Assembly (NCBI GenBank): GCA_002702965.1
Contig: PADE01000064.1
Coordinates: 19,046-29,397, forward strand
Source of the DNA: Planctomycetaceae bacterium
Lineage (GTDB): Bacteria > Planctomycetota > Planctomycetia > Pirellulales > Pirellulaceae
Reading direction: 5' to 3'
Length of the DNA stretch: 10,352 bases
The notes under the pieces are model-generated. The model did no database searches and was not told the origin of the DNA. It worked only from the letters and a program-made list of their open reading frames with translations. The translations under genes and the position numbers were made by a program. The number at the start of each line of letters is the position of its first letter. Position 1 is the stretch's first letter. Shown one piece after another: positions 1 through 6,946 of this stretch.

Positions 1-1301
1 ACGCCACCCTTGATGCCTCCGCCAGACATCCAAACAGAGAAACCGAACGGATGATGGTCGCGGCCGTTGCCACCTTGTGTTCCGGGAGTGCGGCCAAACT
101 CGGTTGCGAACACGACGATCGTCTCGTCAAGCAAACCTCGCTGTTTAAGATCATTTAGCAATCCGGCGACCGGCTTGTCCACTTGGGCCGCGAGGTTCGT
201 GTGGTTGGACTTCACGTTACCGTGCGCGTCCCACGCCCCGGCTGCTCCTGCGCCGTGCATGATCTTGACGAATCGAACACCCTTTTCTACAAACCGTCGC
301 GCTGCCAGCAGTTGCATCCCAAAAGGCTTGGTCTTCGCGTCGTTCATCCCATAGAGCTGCTGGGTTGCCGCGGTTTCGCCGTCGAAGTTGATCACCTCGG
401 GGACGGCGGTCTGCATGCGGAACGCCAGCTCATAAGACTTGATTCGGGCACGCAGCGCCTCGTCCTCCGGACGTCTGACAGCCTCGATCTGGTTCAGACG
501 CTTGATCAGATCAAATTGAAGTTTCTGTTCTTCACGAGATAAATCTAACGCTGGCTTGGCGTAGGGGAGTGGGTTTTTGGGATCAACTTTCAGTCTCACT
601 GCGTCGTAAGCTCGTCCAAGATAACTTCCGTCACTGTGAACCTGAGGGTACTTCACGCCCATCTTGATGTACGTCGGCAAGTTTTCGTTGAGTGAGCCCA
701 ATCCATATGTGACCCAAGCGCCAATGTTCGGAAACGATCCATCGATGTTGTGTCGTCCAGTCTCGAATTGATATTGCGCGCCGTGATTGTCGTCGGTTGT
801 CCACATGGAACGGACAACCGCGATGTCGTCGATACAGCCACCGATATGGGGGAAAAAGTCACTGACCTCGATCCCGCTTTGGCCGTATTTCTTGAAACCG
901 ACCTGCGTCTCGTACAGCTTATTCCGTTGCGTATTCTGATTGGTTGCGACGACGCGCAGTTTCTTGAGTCGCTCTGGGTCTTGCACGTATTTCCACGGGG
1001 TGTCGGCAATCGACTTACCGGCGTACTTGTCGAGCGTAGGTTTTGGATCGAAGGACTCCAAATGGCTAAAGCCACCTCGCATGAAGAGCCAGATTACGTT
1101 CTTGGCCTTGGGCGGAAAATGAGGTTCGCCGTCCGGCGGCTGCCAGCCAGCGACTTCCGCGGCACTGCCATCGCGATCCAGCAATGAGGCGAGTGCAACT
1201 CCGGCCAGGCTCATTCCAGCGTCGGCGAGAAACGCTCGGCGGTGATTACCTCGACAATGTTGCCGGTGCGAGAAATCAGCTCTCATGACGCGGCCTTTCA
1301 T
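1..1301 (-). CDS. DUF1501 family secreted protein, 3' end cut by window edge
   Basis: This frame is open from an ATG at 1301 to the left edge, giving 433 residues; I estimate about 40 are missing. DUF1501 belongs to the alkaline phosphatase/sulfatase-like superfamily; substrates are unknown. Residues 20-41 form a twin-arginine-type signal (HRRAFLADAG, then a hydrophobic stretch), so export is probably through Tat. Family landmarks are GGFSHLESFDPKP (76-88), DDIAVVRSMWTTDDNHG (158-174), WDAHG (357-361), LLDETIVVFATEFGRTP (390-406) and GRDHHPFG (413-420). The start overlaps the stop of the upstream PSD1-type gene as ATGA (1298-1301), which favours coupled translation. A second in-frame ATG at 1286 has AAAGG seven bases before it and is a good alternative; the Tat signal survives with either start. 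The family call is secure; the function is not known. Confidence 0.93.
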   Translation of the reverse strand, partial: MKGRVMRADFSHRQHCRGNHRRAFLADAGMSLAGVALASLLDRDGSAAEVAGWQPPDGEPHFPPKAKNVIWLFMRGGFSHLESFDPKPTLDKYAGKSIADTPWKYVQDPERLKKLRVVATNQNTQRNKLYETQVGFKKYGQSGIEVSDFFPHIGGCIDDIAVVRSMWTTDDNHGAQYQFETGRHNIDGSFPNIGAWVTYGLGSLNENLPTYIKMGVKYPQVHSDGSYLGRAYDAVRLKVDPKNPLPYAKPALDLSREEQKLQFDLIKRLNQIEAVRRPEDEALRARIKSYELAFRMQTAVPEVINFDGETAATQQLYGMNDAKTKPFGMQLLAARRFVEKGVRFVKIMHGAGAAGAWDAHGNVKSNHTNLAAQVDKPVAGLLNDLKQRGLLDETIVVFATEFGRTPGTQGGNGRDHHPFGFSVWMSGGGIKGG

Positions 1302-4300
1302 CGTATCGTGACAAAATTATTGTGGTTCAGCAAAACCTGCACCAGATTCTCCCTCGCCCGCACGGCCGGTTGAGGGTGTTTGCTGCTGCTCAGCGCCGTG
1401 GTGGACTTCTCGAGCATTTCCCGGCAGGCTGCCGTTTCCTCTGACGTCGGCTGGACCAGTAAAACGGTTCCGAAAGCCGCCTTGATGAAATGTTCGTCCG
1501 TGGACTTACCGAGTTTTTCCTGCAGGCGGGCGGCAATCCGGCGGGACATCGCCAACGCCAGCTTGCTGTTGGCTAGCGCCAACGCCTGCTGCGGAATGAT
1601 GCTCTCGCCGCGACGGTAACAGAGGACTACGTCGGCATCGTCAAACATCGAAACGAATGCGCCACGCTTGTCGCGCGAATGAGTAAAGTACAAACTGCGC
1701 CGAAAAACATCGTTTTCCTTATCGGGAGCAATCGCAGGTCCACCGATCGTTGCATCCAGAACACCGGCCAAATGCAGAAGGCTGTCGCGAACAACCTGCG
1801 ACTCCATCCGATGCGGCTCGCGCCGCCAATAGTATTGGTTCTCTGGATCCACCCTCTTCGTTGACTCCTCCGCGTCTACGATCGAAGATCTCAATTGATA
1901 GGCTCGTGAAGTTACGATCAGATAGTGCAGGTGCTTCATGCTCCAGTTGTTTTCCATGAACTCTTCGGCCAACCAGTCCAGCAGGGCGTGCTGCGTCGGC
2001 TGTTCCGCCCGCAGCCCAAAGTCAGAGACCGATTCGACCAACGGCTGACCAAAGTGCCTCAGCCAGATATGATTCACGGCGACGCGAGCTGTCAGCGGGT
2101 TCTTCGAGCTGGCGATCCATCGGGCCAGCGCCGTGCGGCGACCGGTGCTTACTTTGGCGAACGGCCCGCGACGCGAATCATCCCCCGCCACCTTTTCGCC
2201 GTAGCCGTTCGCCGCCCTCACCGAAACCCGCAGTGACGTGTACTTCTCCCCGGGTTGTTCGAGCGCCTTGCTGGCTTTGTCCCGATTTGTCTGCGCAGTG
2301 GTGAGTTCCTTCTCGACGCTTGGCTTTGTCTTGCTATCCGTGGTGATGAGTTTTTGTCGGACGCGAGCGACGGCTTCTTCGGCGTTGGCAACTTCGTACT
2401 TCCGTGCGGCGATCGCCGCTTCGCTGACCAGTTGTGGTAGATCCCCCGATGGCGACGAGTGGAACTTCGCCAGGTCCGCAGCGTGTGCCGTTCGCAATGC
2501 TAGCGATCGGAGTTCAGCCGCCATCAACGTTTGCTGCGCGACGGCCACGGCGGCCTTCGCCGCATCGATGGCCAGCGGTGGCGCGGCGGGCACCAACGGT
2601 ACATTTTTCGGGAGTTCGCGGACTACCAGCGAGTCGAACTCGGTGGCAGCATCAAACGCGATCAAATCAAGACGTCCCGGCTCGCGCTTGATCGGATATT
2701 CGTAGGCCAGCGCGTGTTCTCCGTTGACAGCAACGTTCACCAATCGACCACGAACGGCGATCGTGAGTTCATAGGGCTCGTTAAGATTGACGGACCTCTG
2801 TTGGTTGCCTCGCGGCGGGAAAACCTCTCCCTCTCCCGTGTTGTAGAGAACCTGCAGCTTCGAACCAGGCGAAACGGCGCTGATATATGCGTGCTTCTCG
2901 CGGCCATCGATAACGTCGAAGCTCAGACCGATCGATCGCCATCGCCCCCCGGTGATGCTGAACTTCAGGCGCGCCTTAAAGTCGACCGGATGTTCGGCTC
3001 GCGTTCGCAGGTAGTACCGCGTAGCTCCGGTTCTCGACTGTACGAGTTTGCCATCGGCATATTTCCACTCACCGGGACCGATTTCCCACACCTCGTCATT
3101 TGGCTGAGTGAAGTCGTCTTGCAGAAACAGCTTGCCCTTTGAGGGTGCAGAGGTGTTCTTACTCGCGGCCAGGGCTGCAACCGCTTGTTCGGCAGCCGTT
3201 CGTTGCTGATTCGCCTTTTCCAATTCGGCTCGAGCGGCTTTGATCTTGGTTTCCGTATCTCGCAGATGATCTGCGAGCACGAATGACTGTAAATCGGGGT
3301 TGAATACTTCGGGCGGCAGTTCGACCGGTGTAATCTTTAGCTCTTCAAACGCCAATACGTCCGGCACGCCCGGTTGGATGACACGGCTTTTGTCGGGGTC
3401 TTTGTCGTTTCCACGAATAAACAGATAGGTGGGTTTGTCAGGGTAAAGATCGAAGACCCGCGCCAGACCGTTCTTGTCGATGTTGATTTCACCGGGCACC
3501 GGGTCCAGTCGCGGTTGGTAAGGTTCGAAGAACGCCCGCATCCGATAGTAATCGACCTGATCGATCGGGTCGTATTTGTGGTTGTGGCACCGTGCGCAAT
3601 TGACCGTCAGCCCGAGAAACGCCTTCGACGTGTGTTCGATGGTGTCGTCGAGTTGCTTGTCGCGGTTGAATACATACCAATTCCGAGCCAGAAACCCCGT
3701 TGCTCGCAATGTCGCCGGATCGTTCGGCTCGACTTCGTCACCTGCCAGCATCTCGACAATCATGCGATCGTACGGTTTGTTTTCGTTCAGTGACTGGATA
3801 ATCCAGTCGCGCCAGCGCCATATGTGGCGATGGCTGGTGCGAACTTCTGCGCCCAGACCGTACCAATCCGAATACCGCCAGACGTCCATCCAGTGCCGTC
3901 CCCATCGCTCGCCGTACTGCGGGCTGTCGAGCAAGTTGCGGACGACCTTTTGGTAACCCTCCGCTGCGTCATCGTCGAGGAACGATTGCAGCTGCTCATG
4001 GGTTGGCGGCAGGCCGATCAAATCGAGATAGACACGGCGCAAGAGAATCGGTTTCTCCGCCTGCTCGACCGGAACCAAACCCATTTCCTCGTGCTTGGCA
4101 GCGAGAAACGCATCGATGGGATTGCGCGACCACTGCGCGTTTTTTACTTCTGGCACATCGACACGGACCGGCTTCTTGAAGGCCCAGTGATTGCGTGGAT
4201 CGCCGGGTGTTTCTTCAGGTGGCGCCTCGCCCCCTTGATTGATCCACGTTCGAATCAGTGAGATCTCTTCCGCCGTCAGCACGACAGCTTGTTCCGACGG

Positions 4301-4585
4301 CGGCATCCGCTCGTTCTCTTCGGCGGTGATGCGTTTGATCAGCAAACTCTCGTCGGCTTTGCCAGCGACAATCACCTCGCCGCTGGCGCCACCTTTCAGC
4401 ATCAGCGTCCGCGTTTCCAGCCGCAGTTCCCCTTCTTGCTTCAACGCACCGTGACACGCATAACATTTGGCCGACAGGATCGGCTTGATTTGTTTCAAGT
4501 AATCCACTTTGTCAGCGGCAGACGCCCAACTGCCAACGGCAACGGTGCACCAACCGAAAACGAACATGGAAAGCGATCTGTTCAT
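1298..4585 (-). CDS. PSD1-type secreted protein: Planctomycete cytochrome C + DUF1549 + concanavalin-like domain + DUF1553
   Basis: This large extracytoplasmic protein (1095 residues from the chosen start) has unknown function and is typical of planctomycetes. A Sec signal peptide covers about residues 1-24 and ends in an A-S-A-A cleavage site. A Planctomycete cytochrome C domain follows, with heme-type motif CYACH (41-45) and a later RMPP (93-96) that could supply the axial Met. DUF1549 spans about 140-350 and carries a second CXXCH, CARCHNHKYDPI (330-341). A charged helical stretch (about 440-470), a concanavalin/DUF1080-like beta-sandwich (about 485-657, DDFTQPNDEVWEIGPGEW) and a second Ala/Lys/Glu-rich helical stretch (about 672-778) come next. 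DUF1553 fills the C terminus, with GRRTALARWI (815-824), NHIWLRHFG (838-846) and CYRRGESIIPQQALAL (989-1004). Three ATG codons stand in a row at 4591, 4588 and 4585. AGGGAG touches the first and lies six bases from the third, so 4585 was chosen. It is coupled by ATGA to the DUF1501 gene after it. Confidence 0.93.
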   Translation of the reverse strand: MNRSLSMFVFGWCTVAVGSWASAADKVDYLKQIKPILSAKCYACHGALKQEGELRLETRTLMLKGGASGEVIVAGKADESLLIKRITAEENERMPPSEQAVVLTAEEISLIRTWINQGGEAPPEETPGDPRNHWAFKKPVRVDVPEVKNAQWSRNPIDAFLAAKHEEMGLVPVEQAEKPILLRRVYLDLIGLPPTHEQLQSFLDDDAAEGYQKVVRNLLDSPQYGERWGRHWMDVWRYSDWYGLGAEVRTSHRHIWRWRDWIIQSLNENKPYDRMIVEMLAGDEVEPNDPATLRATGFLARNWYVFNRDKQLDDTIEHTSKAFLGLTVNCARCHNHKYDPIDQVDYYRMRAFFEPYQPRLDPVPGEINIDKNGLARVFDLYPDKPTYLFIRGNDKDPDKSRVIQPGVPDVLAFEELKITPVELPPEVFNPDLQSFVLADHLRDTETKIKAARAELEKANQQRTAAEQAVAALAASKNTSAPSKGKLFLQDDFTQPNDEVWEIGPGEWKYADGKLVQSRTGATRYYLRTRAEHPVDFKARLKFSITGGRWRSIGLSFDVIDGREKHAYISAVSPGSKLQVLYNTGEGEVFPPRGNQQRSVNLNEPYELTIAVRGRLVNVAVNGEHALAYEYPIKREPGRLDLIAFDAATEFDSLVVRELPKNVPLVPAAPPLAIDAAKAAVAVAQQTLMAAELRSLALRTAHAADLAKFHSSPSGDLPQLVSEAAIAARKYEVANAEEAVARVRQKLITTDSKTKPSVEKELTTAQTNRDKASKALEQPGEKYTSLRVSVRAANGYGEKVAGDDSRRGPFAKVSTGRRTALARWIASSKNPLTARVAVNHIWLRHFGQPLVESVSDFGLRAEQPTQHALLDWLAEEFMENNWSMKHLHYLIVTSRAYQLRSSIVDAEESTKRVDPENQYYWRREPHRMESQVVRDSLLHLAGVLDATIGGPAIAPDKENDVFRRSLYFTHSRDKRGAFVSMFDDADVVLCYRRGESIIPQQALALANSKLALAMSRRIAARLQEKLGKSTDEHFIKAAFGTVLLVQPTSEETAACREMLEKSTTALSSSKHPQPAVRARENLVQVLLNHNNFVTIR

Positions 4586-4591
4586 CATCAT

Positions 4592-4597
4592 CTCCCT
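4592..4597 (-). promoter_or_regulatory. Ribosome binding site deciding among three consecutive ATGs
   Basis: On the minus strand AGGGAG directly precedes ATGATGATG. The spacing is zero to the first ATG, three to the second and six to the third (4585). Only the last has normal Shine-Dalgarno geometry. The choice changes the protein by two residues at most. Confidence 0.5.
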
Positions 4598-4612
4598 GTC
4601 TCGGTAGCTCCA

Positions 4613-4784
4613 TTATTCCTCATCTCTGCGTGTATGGAACCTTCGCACGAGCATCATCTTCCGGTCGGAAGCGTTTACGATGGCTCCGAGGTCCGACGGA
4701 AAACGCTCAACAGACGGTCATGTCCGCCGGTTGTTCTTCCGGAGCGATACCGAGCCACTGAAAATAGGGGCCGTCATCGGCCAC
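4613..4784 (-). pseudogene. Remnant of planctomycete 'WLGIPPxEQPPNHYRLLGL' N-terminal (J-domain-like) gene
   Basis: Starting at GTG 4784 the minus strand reads ADDGPYFQWLGIAPEEQPAD in one frame and stops at 4707. One frame over, from 4719, it continues DRLLSV. From 4702, in the third frame, it continues FPSDLGAIVNASDRKMM and then LVRRFHTRRDEE, to a TAA at 4615-4613. Joined together, this follows the pattern I recall from the start of many planctomycete proteins: WLGIPP.EQPPNHYRLLGL, then F.SDP.VI.NAADRQMAHVR.FQ. The breaks are explained by one lost base in the His codon (AT left of CAT, 4721-4720) and one lost base at the run of T (4703-4700). Only about 55 residues of the domain remain, and the rest of the gene is gone. 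The match is from memory; the three-frame continuity is seen directly. Confidence 0.72.
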
Positions 4785-4852
4785 AGCTGAATTCTACCCA
4801 ATGCGCGAGTAAATGAAACGCAATCCGACGCACCAGAAGCTCGACCACCTAC

Positions 4853-4993
4853 TCACGCCAGCAACTTTCGGAACTCGTCCGACGCCAGGCTGCAGCAGCG
4901 GGAACACGTCTCCTCGCTGGGAGAGCCGAGGCGGCTGTCAATGCAATCCAAACTAGTTTTGCAGCCAACTGAACGCGCGATTGCCCTGGGAGG
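4853..4993 (-). pseudogene. Possible remnant of a gene's 3' end
   Basis: This frame is open from just after a stop at 4996-4994 to a TGA at 4855-4853, giving 46 residues, with no ATG or GTG start and no ribosome binding site. Its last 30 or so codons look coding. Almost every third base is G or C, and the peptide has a Cys pattern, SPSEETCSRCCSLASDEF, ending in RKLLA. I do not recognise the family. It could be the C terminus of a lost gene that lay just upstream of the fossil at 4784-4613. It could also be a very small TTG-started Cys-rich protein from 4951, or chance. The frame directly opposite on the plus strand is also open but has mixed third positions. Confidence 0.28.
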
Positions 4994-5009
4994 TCACAAG
5001 GCAAACAAT
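4981..5009 (+). promoter_or_regulatory. Weak sigma70-type promoter candidate for the membrane-protein operon
   Basis: TTGCCC (4981-4986) and AACAAT (5004-5009) are spaced by 17 bases, each matching the consensus hexamer at four of six positions. Transcription would begin about 75 bases before the GTG at 5091. Matches this weak occur by chance, and planctomycete promoters are poorly defined. Confidence 0.18.
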
Positions 5010-5078
5010 GGTGTTCTGCGGTGACTTCGCGTTCTGCGCCAACAGGTCAACCGTAAACGGCGTTCGCAGTTGTGGAAT

Positions 5079-5084
5079 GGAGAG
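5079..5084 (+). promoter_or_regulatory. Ribosome binding site setting the start of the membrane protein
   Basis: GGAGAG lies six bases before GTG 5091. The frame can be extended upstream to a TTG at 5070, but that codon has no Shine-Dalgarno-like sequence in front of it and would place this purine block inside the coding region. The site therefore supports GTG 5091. Confidence 0.6.
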
Positions 5085-5090
5085 TTTTAC

Positions 5091-5696
5091 GTGGACCGAG
5101 ACAAAGCCGAACAGGCGCTCGCGATCATTCGCAACGTGATACAGAACACCCGCGATGACCTCGTAGCTCACAACTGGGGTGTGATCTGGATGATCCATGC
5201 CTTTGTCGATTTTGCGGGAGCGGCGACGGGGACGATCATCGATCGGCAGGAATTGCCGGTTTTCTGGGACTTGGTTCCGCTGTTCGCTGTCGCCCTGATC
5301 GACATTGTGCTCGTGTTACTGTTGAGCGACCGCGACCGCGGCGTTCGCAGTTTCATCGAATGGCAATTGTGGGGCATCTGGATTGCGTTCGTGGTGTTCA
5401 CACTCGCGGGAAGTATTGTGTTGCACCTTGCGCACGCGCCGCCCAGCCTTTTTTGTCCGCTGTTCGCGATGACGAGCGGGTTCAGCTTCGCCATGATGGG
5501 AGTCGTGTTCTACCGCAGATTCCTCATCTATGCGGCGATGTTTGTTGTGGTGATGGTGCTAGCCACGATTGCTCCGTCCTGGCAGTGGTGGCTCGTTGGC
5601 GTCGTCTGGTGGTGTACCATGTTTGTTCCAGGTGTGAGTATGCACGGCGAACGAAAGCGACGTCGACAAGAATCGGATGACACAAGAATCCTCTGA
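5091..5696 (+). CDS. Six-helix integral membrane protein, unknown function
   Basis: This is a 201-residue inner-membrane protein of a family I cannot name. A charged amphipathic N-terminal helix (about 1-25, DRDKAEQALAIIRNVIQNT) is followed by NWGVIWMIHAF, which opens the first membrane segment. Hydrophobic segments lie at about 29-48, 61-79, 93-113, 121-141, 143-161 and 165-183. The last includes a Trp-rich patch (WQWWLVGVVWWC). The tail is basic (GERKRRR, 187-193) and is probably cytoplasmic. I see no catalytic motif, transporter signature or signal peptide. The start at GTG 5091 was chosen for its ribosome binding site. The 3' end overlaps the next gene by 20 bases, so the two are co-transcribed and probably translationally coupled. 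The context suggests that the next gene's regulator domain controls this protein or responds with it; that is inference. Confidence 0.85.
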   Translation: MDRDKAEQALAIIRNVIQNTRDDLVAHNWGVIWMIHAFVDFAGAATGTIIDRQELPVFWDLVPLFAVALIDIVLVLLLSDRDRGVRSFIEWQLWGIWIAFVVFTLAGSIVLHLAHAPPSLFCPLFAMTSGFSFAMMGVVFYRRFLIYAAMFVVVMVLATIAPSWQWWLVGVVWWCTMFVPGVSMHGERKRRRQESDDTRIL

Positions 5697-6741
5697 CACA
5701 TGGCAAGACTTGGACGAAACGGAGTTGGCCGCGCTGACTGCCTGTCATTGCCGAGGTTCGCTCAATGCGTCCGAGCTGACGCAGCTACTAACCTGTGAAA
5801 CATCCGATGCTGCGGCATTCGATCGTTTGATCAGCGCCAGGTTGCTGGAAATTCAAGGTGGCCGTTACCGTGTCACGCAGTCCGGACGCGAACTGCTGGA
5901 CCGCGTTCTGGAAGGAATCGAGCAGCAGATTACGCCTGATCATCCGGACTACGTGCGTCGATACCGACGCGAAGCGTCGACCGTTCCGTTCGAGACGAAC
6001 ACGGTTTGGGCCGAGGCACTCTGCGTCAACTACCGGATCGACCCACAAGCACTGCGCCCCTTGATTCCGGATGTCTTTGACCTGGACATGTGTAATGGTA
6101 AGTCGTTTATCTCCGTAACGGCGTCGCGCCTCGAGGATTTCGGGATCGGTCGCATACCGAGTGCATTGAGAATGAATTTTTATCAATGTACGTACCGAGC
6201 GCACGTGACCTACACAGACTTCCGCGGCCAAACTATGCGCGGGTGCTATTTCGTGCGCAGCGAAACCAACAGTCACCTGATGAGCCTAGCGGCGAACATG
6301 ATGCCGGAATTCCGTGGCCATCGTTGCAATACCTACCCTATCCTGATGGCGCGCCGTGATGATCATCTGTGCTTAACCGTGGACACCGGCAGCGACCCAC
6401 GCGGGCAACTGGTATTGGTCTCGGATGTCGCCAATCCGAGATCGAGCATGCCGGAAACCTCAACGTTTGGTTCGACCGAAGAAGCGCGCCAACTCATCGT
6501 CGATTTCTACGACGCATTTGCCTATCACCCCGACACAAATGAGGTGTTGATTCTGCAAATCGACCGAGGCGCCTGGAATATTCAGATCATTGAACCGATC
6601 GATTACTACTTTGGCTACTTTAACAGCGATCCGTTCAATACGGGAAACGCTGAGTTAGATTCGATCTTCTATTTCCAGGATTGCCCGTATCGCTGGTTAC
6701 CGCTGTTGAAAGAACGCATTCCTCATGAACGGCGCGGGTGA
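5677..6741 (+). CDS. Winged helix-turn-helix fused to DUF2071-like domain
   Basis: This 354-residue protein has no signal peptide or membrane segment and is probably cytosolic. Residues 12-82 read as a winged helix: a first helix (DETELAALTACHC), a second (NASELTQLLTC), a recognition helix (SDAAAFDRLISARLLEI), a beta wing (GGRYRVTQSG) and a closing helix. After a charged linker (about 85-103), residues 104-350 resemble DUF2071 (YqjF-like, acetoacetate decarboxylase-like fold): VNYRIDPQALRPLIPDVFDL, then NGKSFISVTASRL and TMRGCYFVRSE. DUF2071 has no established reaction, and the related fold binds small carbonyl compounds. The likely role is a one-component regulator sensing a ligand through the C-terminal domain. 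ATG 5677 lies inside the end of the membrane-protein gene, with only a weak purine stretch before it, which fits coupled translation. The winged-helix call is good; the DUF2071 call is moderate. Confidence 0.85.
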   Translation: MTQESSDTWQDLDETELAALTACHCRGSLNASELTQLLTCETSDAAAFDRLISARLLEIQGGRYRVTQSGRELLDRVLEGIEQQITPDHPDYVRRYRREASTVPFETNTVWAEALCVNYRIDPQALRPLIPDVFDLDMCNGKSFISVTASRLEDFGIGRIPSALRMNFYQCTYRAHVTYTDFRGQTMRGCYFVRSETNSHLMSLAANMMPEFRGHRCNTYPILMARRDDHLCLTVDTGSDPRGQLVLVSDVANPRSSMPETSTFGSTEEARQLIVDFYDAFAYHPDTNEVLILQIDRGAWNIQIIEPIDYYFGYFNSDPFNTGNAELDSIFYFQDCPYRWLPLLKERIPHERRG

Positions 6742-6769
6742 ACTCATCCGATGTGAAGCGCGAGATTGA

Positions 6770-6946
6770 ATGACCTTGATTCGTTTCATGATTCGGCGCC
6801 CCGAGATGACCAGCCTGGAGTTTCTTTTTTCACCCGCACCTAGGCCACCGATGAAGACGTTGCGCAATTCGACTCGTCAGGAACCGGTCAAACGTCAAGT
6901 TCACAGCGAGGTCGTGCGGATAAAGCCACGCTTCGACCTAGACTGA
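6770..6946 (+). CDS. Possible small ORF, 58 residues, unrecognised
   Basis: An ATG at 6770 opens a 58-codon frame ending in TGA at 6944-6946. The product would be basic, with a hydrophobic start (MTLIRFMIRR) and a charged end (VVRIKPRFDLD). There is no clear ribosome binding site, third-position composition is only mildly coding-like, and no family is recognised. It starts about 30 bases after the DUF2071-like gene in the same direction, so it could be a third operon member, but a chance frame is at least as likely. Confidence 0.13.
   Translation: MTLIRFMIRRPEMTSLEFLFSPAPRPPMKTLRNSTRQEPVKRQVHSEVVRIKPRFDLD

Larger units (their letters stand above)
4592..5090. other. Divergent intergenic region with gene remnants
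   Basis: These 499 bases separate the minus-strand PSD1-type gene from the plus-strand membrane-protein operon. No intact gene is visible. The region holds the ribosome binding sites of both flanking genes, a frameshifted fossil of a planctomycete N-terminal domain (minus, 4784-4613), a coding-like stretch without a proper start (minus, 4993-4853), and a weak promoter candidate for the plus-strand operon (4981-5009). If both remnants are real, they sit in the same orientation about 68 bases apart, as the end of one former gene and the beginning of the next. The promoter of the PSD1-type gene must lie inside or next to the fossil. AATAAT at 4617-4612 is a possible -10 hexamer, but I see no good -35 before it. 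Confidence 0.7.

Noticed and set aside
653..1075. Long open frames on both strands across the DUF1501 and PSD1-type genes, including 140- to 203-residue frames
   Set aside because: They lie opposite or out of frame with genes that have clear family motifs, and they lack ribosome binding sites and recognisable domains. They are shadows of high-GC coding DNA.
4942..4963. Interrupted palindrome (TGCAA, AAACT / AGTTT, TTGCA) as an operator for the winged-helix regulator
   Set aside because: The arms are unequal, with three extra bases on the left. It overlaps the possible gene remnant and lies far upstream of the start. A palindrome this short is expected by chance.
4953..5198. Minus-strand 81-residue frame overlapping the start of the membrane protein
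   Set aside because: Most of it is antisense to the well-supported membrane-protein gene. No domain is recognised, and the start has no ribosome binding site.
5058..5352. A 14-base direct repeat, CGGCGTTCGCAGTT, at 5058-5071 and 5339-5352
   Set aside because: One such repeat in 10 kb is not improbable. The second copy is inside coding sequence, and no flanking structure suggests mobility or regulation.
6792..6830. Intrinsic terminator after the plus-strand operon (TCGG/CCGA stem and a T-rich run)
   Set aside because: The stem is only four base pairs and ends about 18 bases before the T run, so the geometry is wrong for intrinsic termination.
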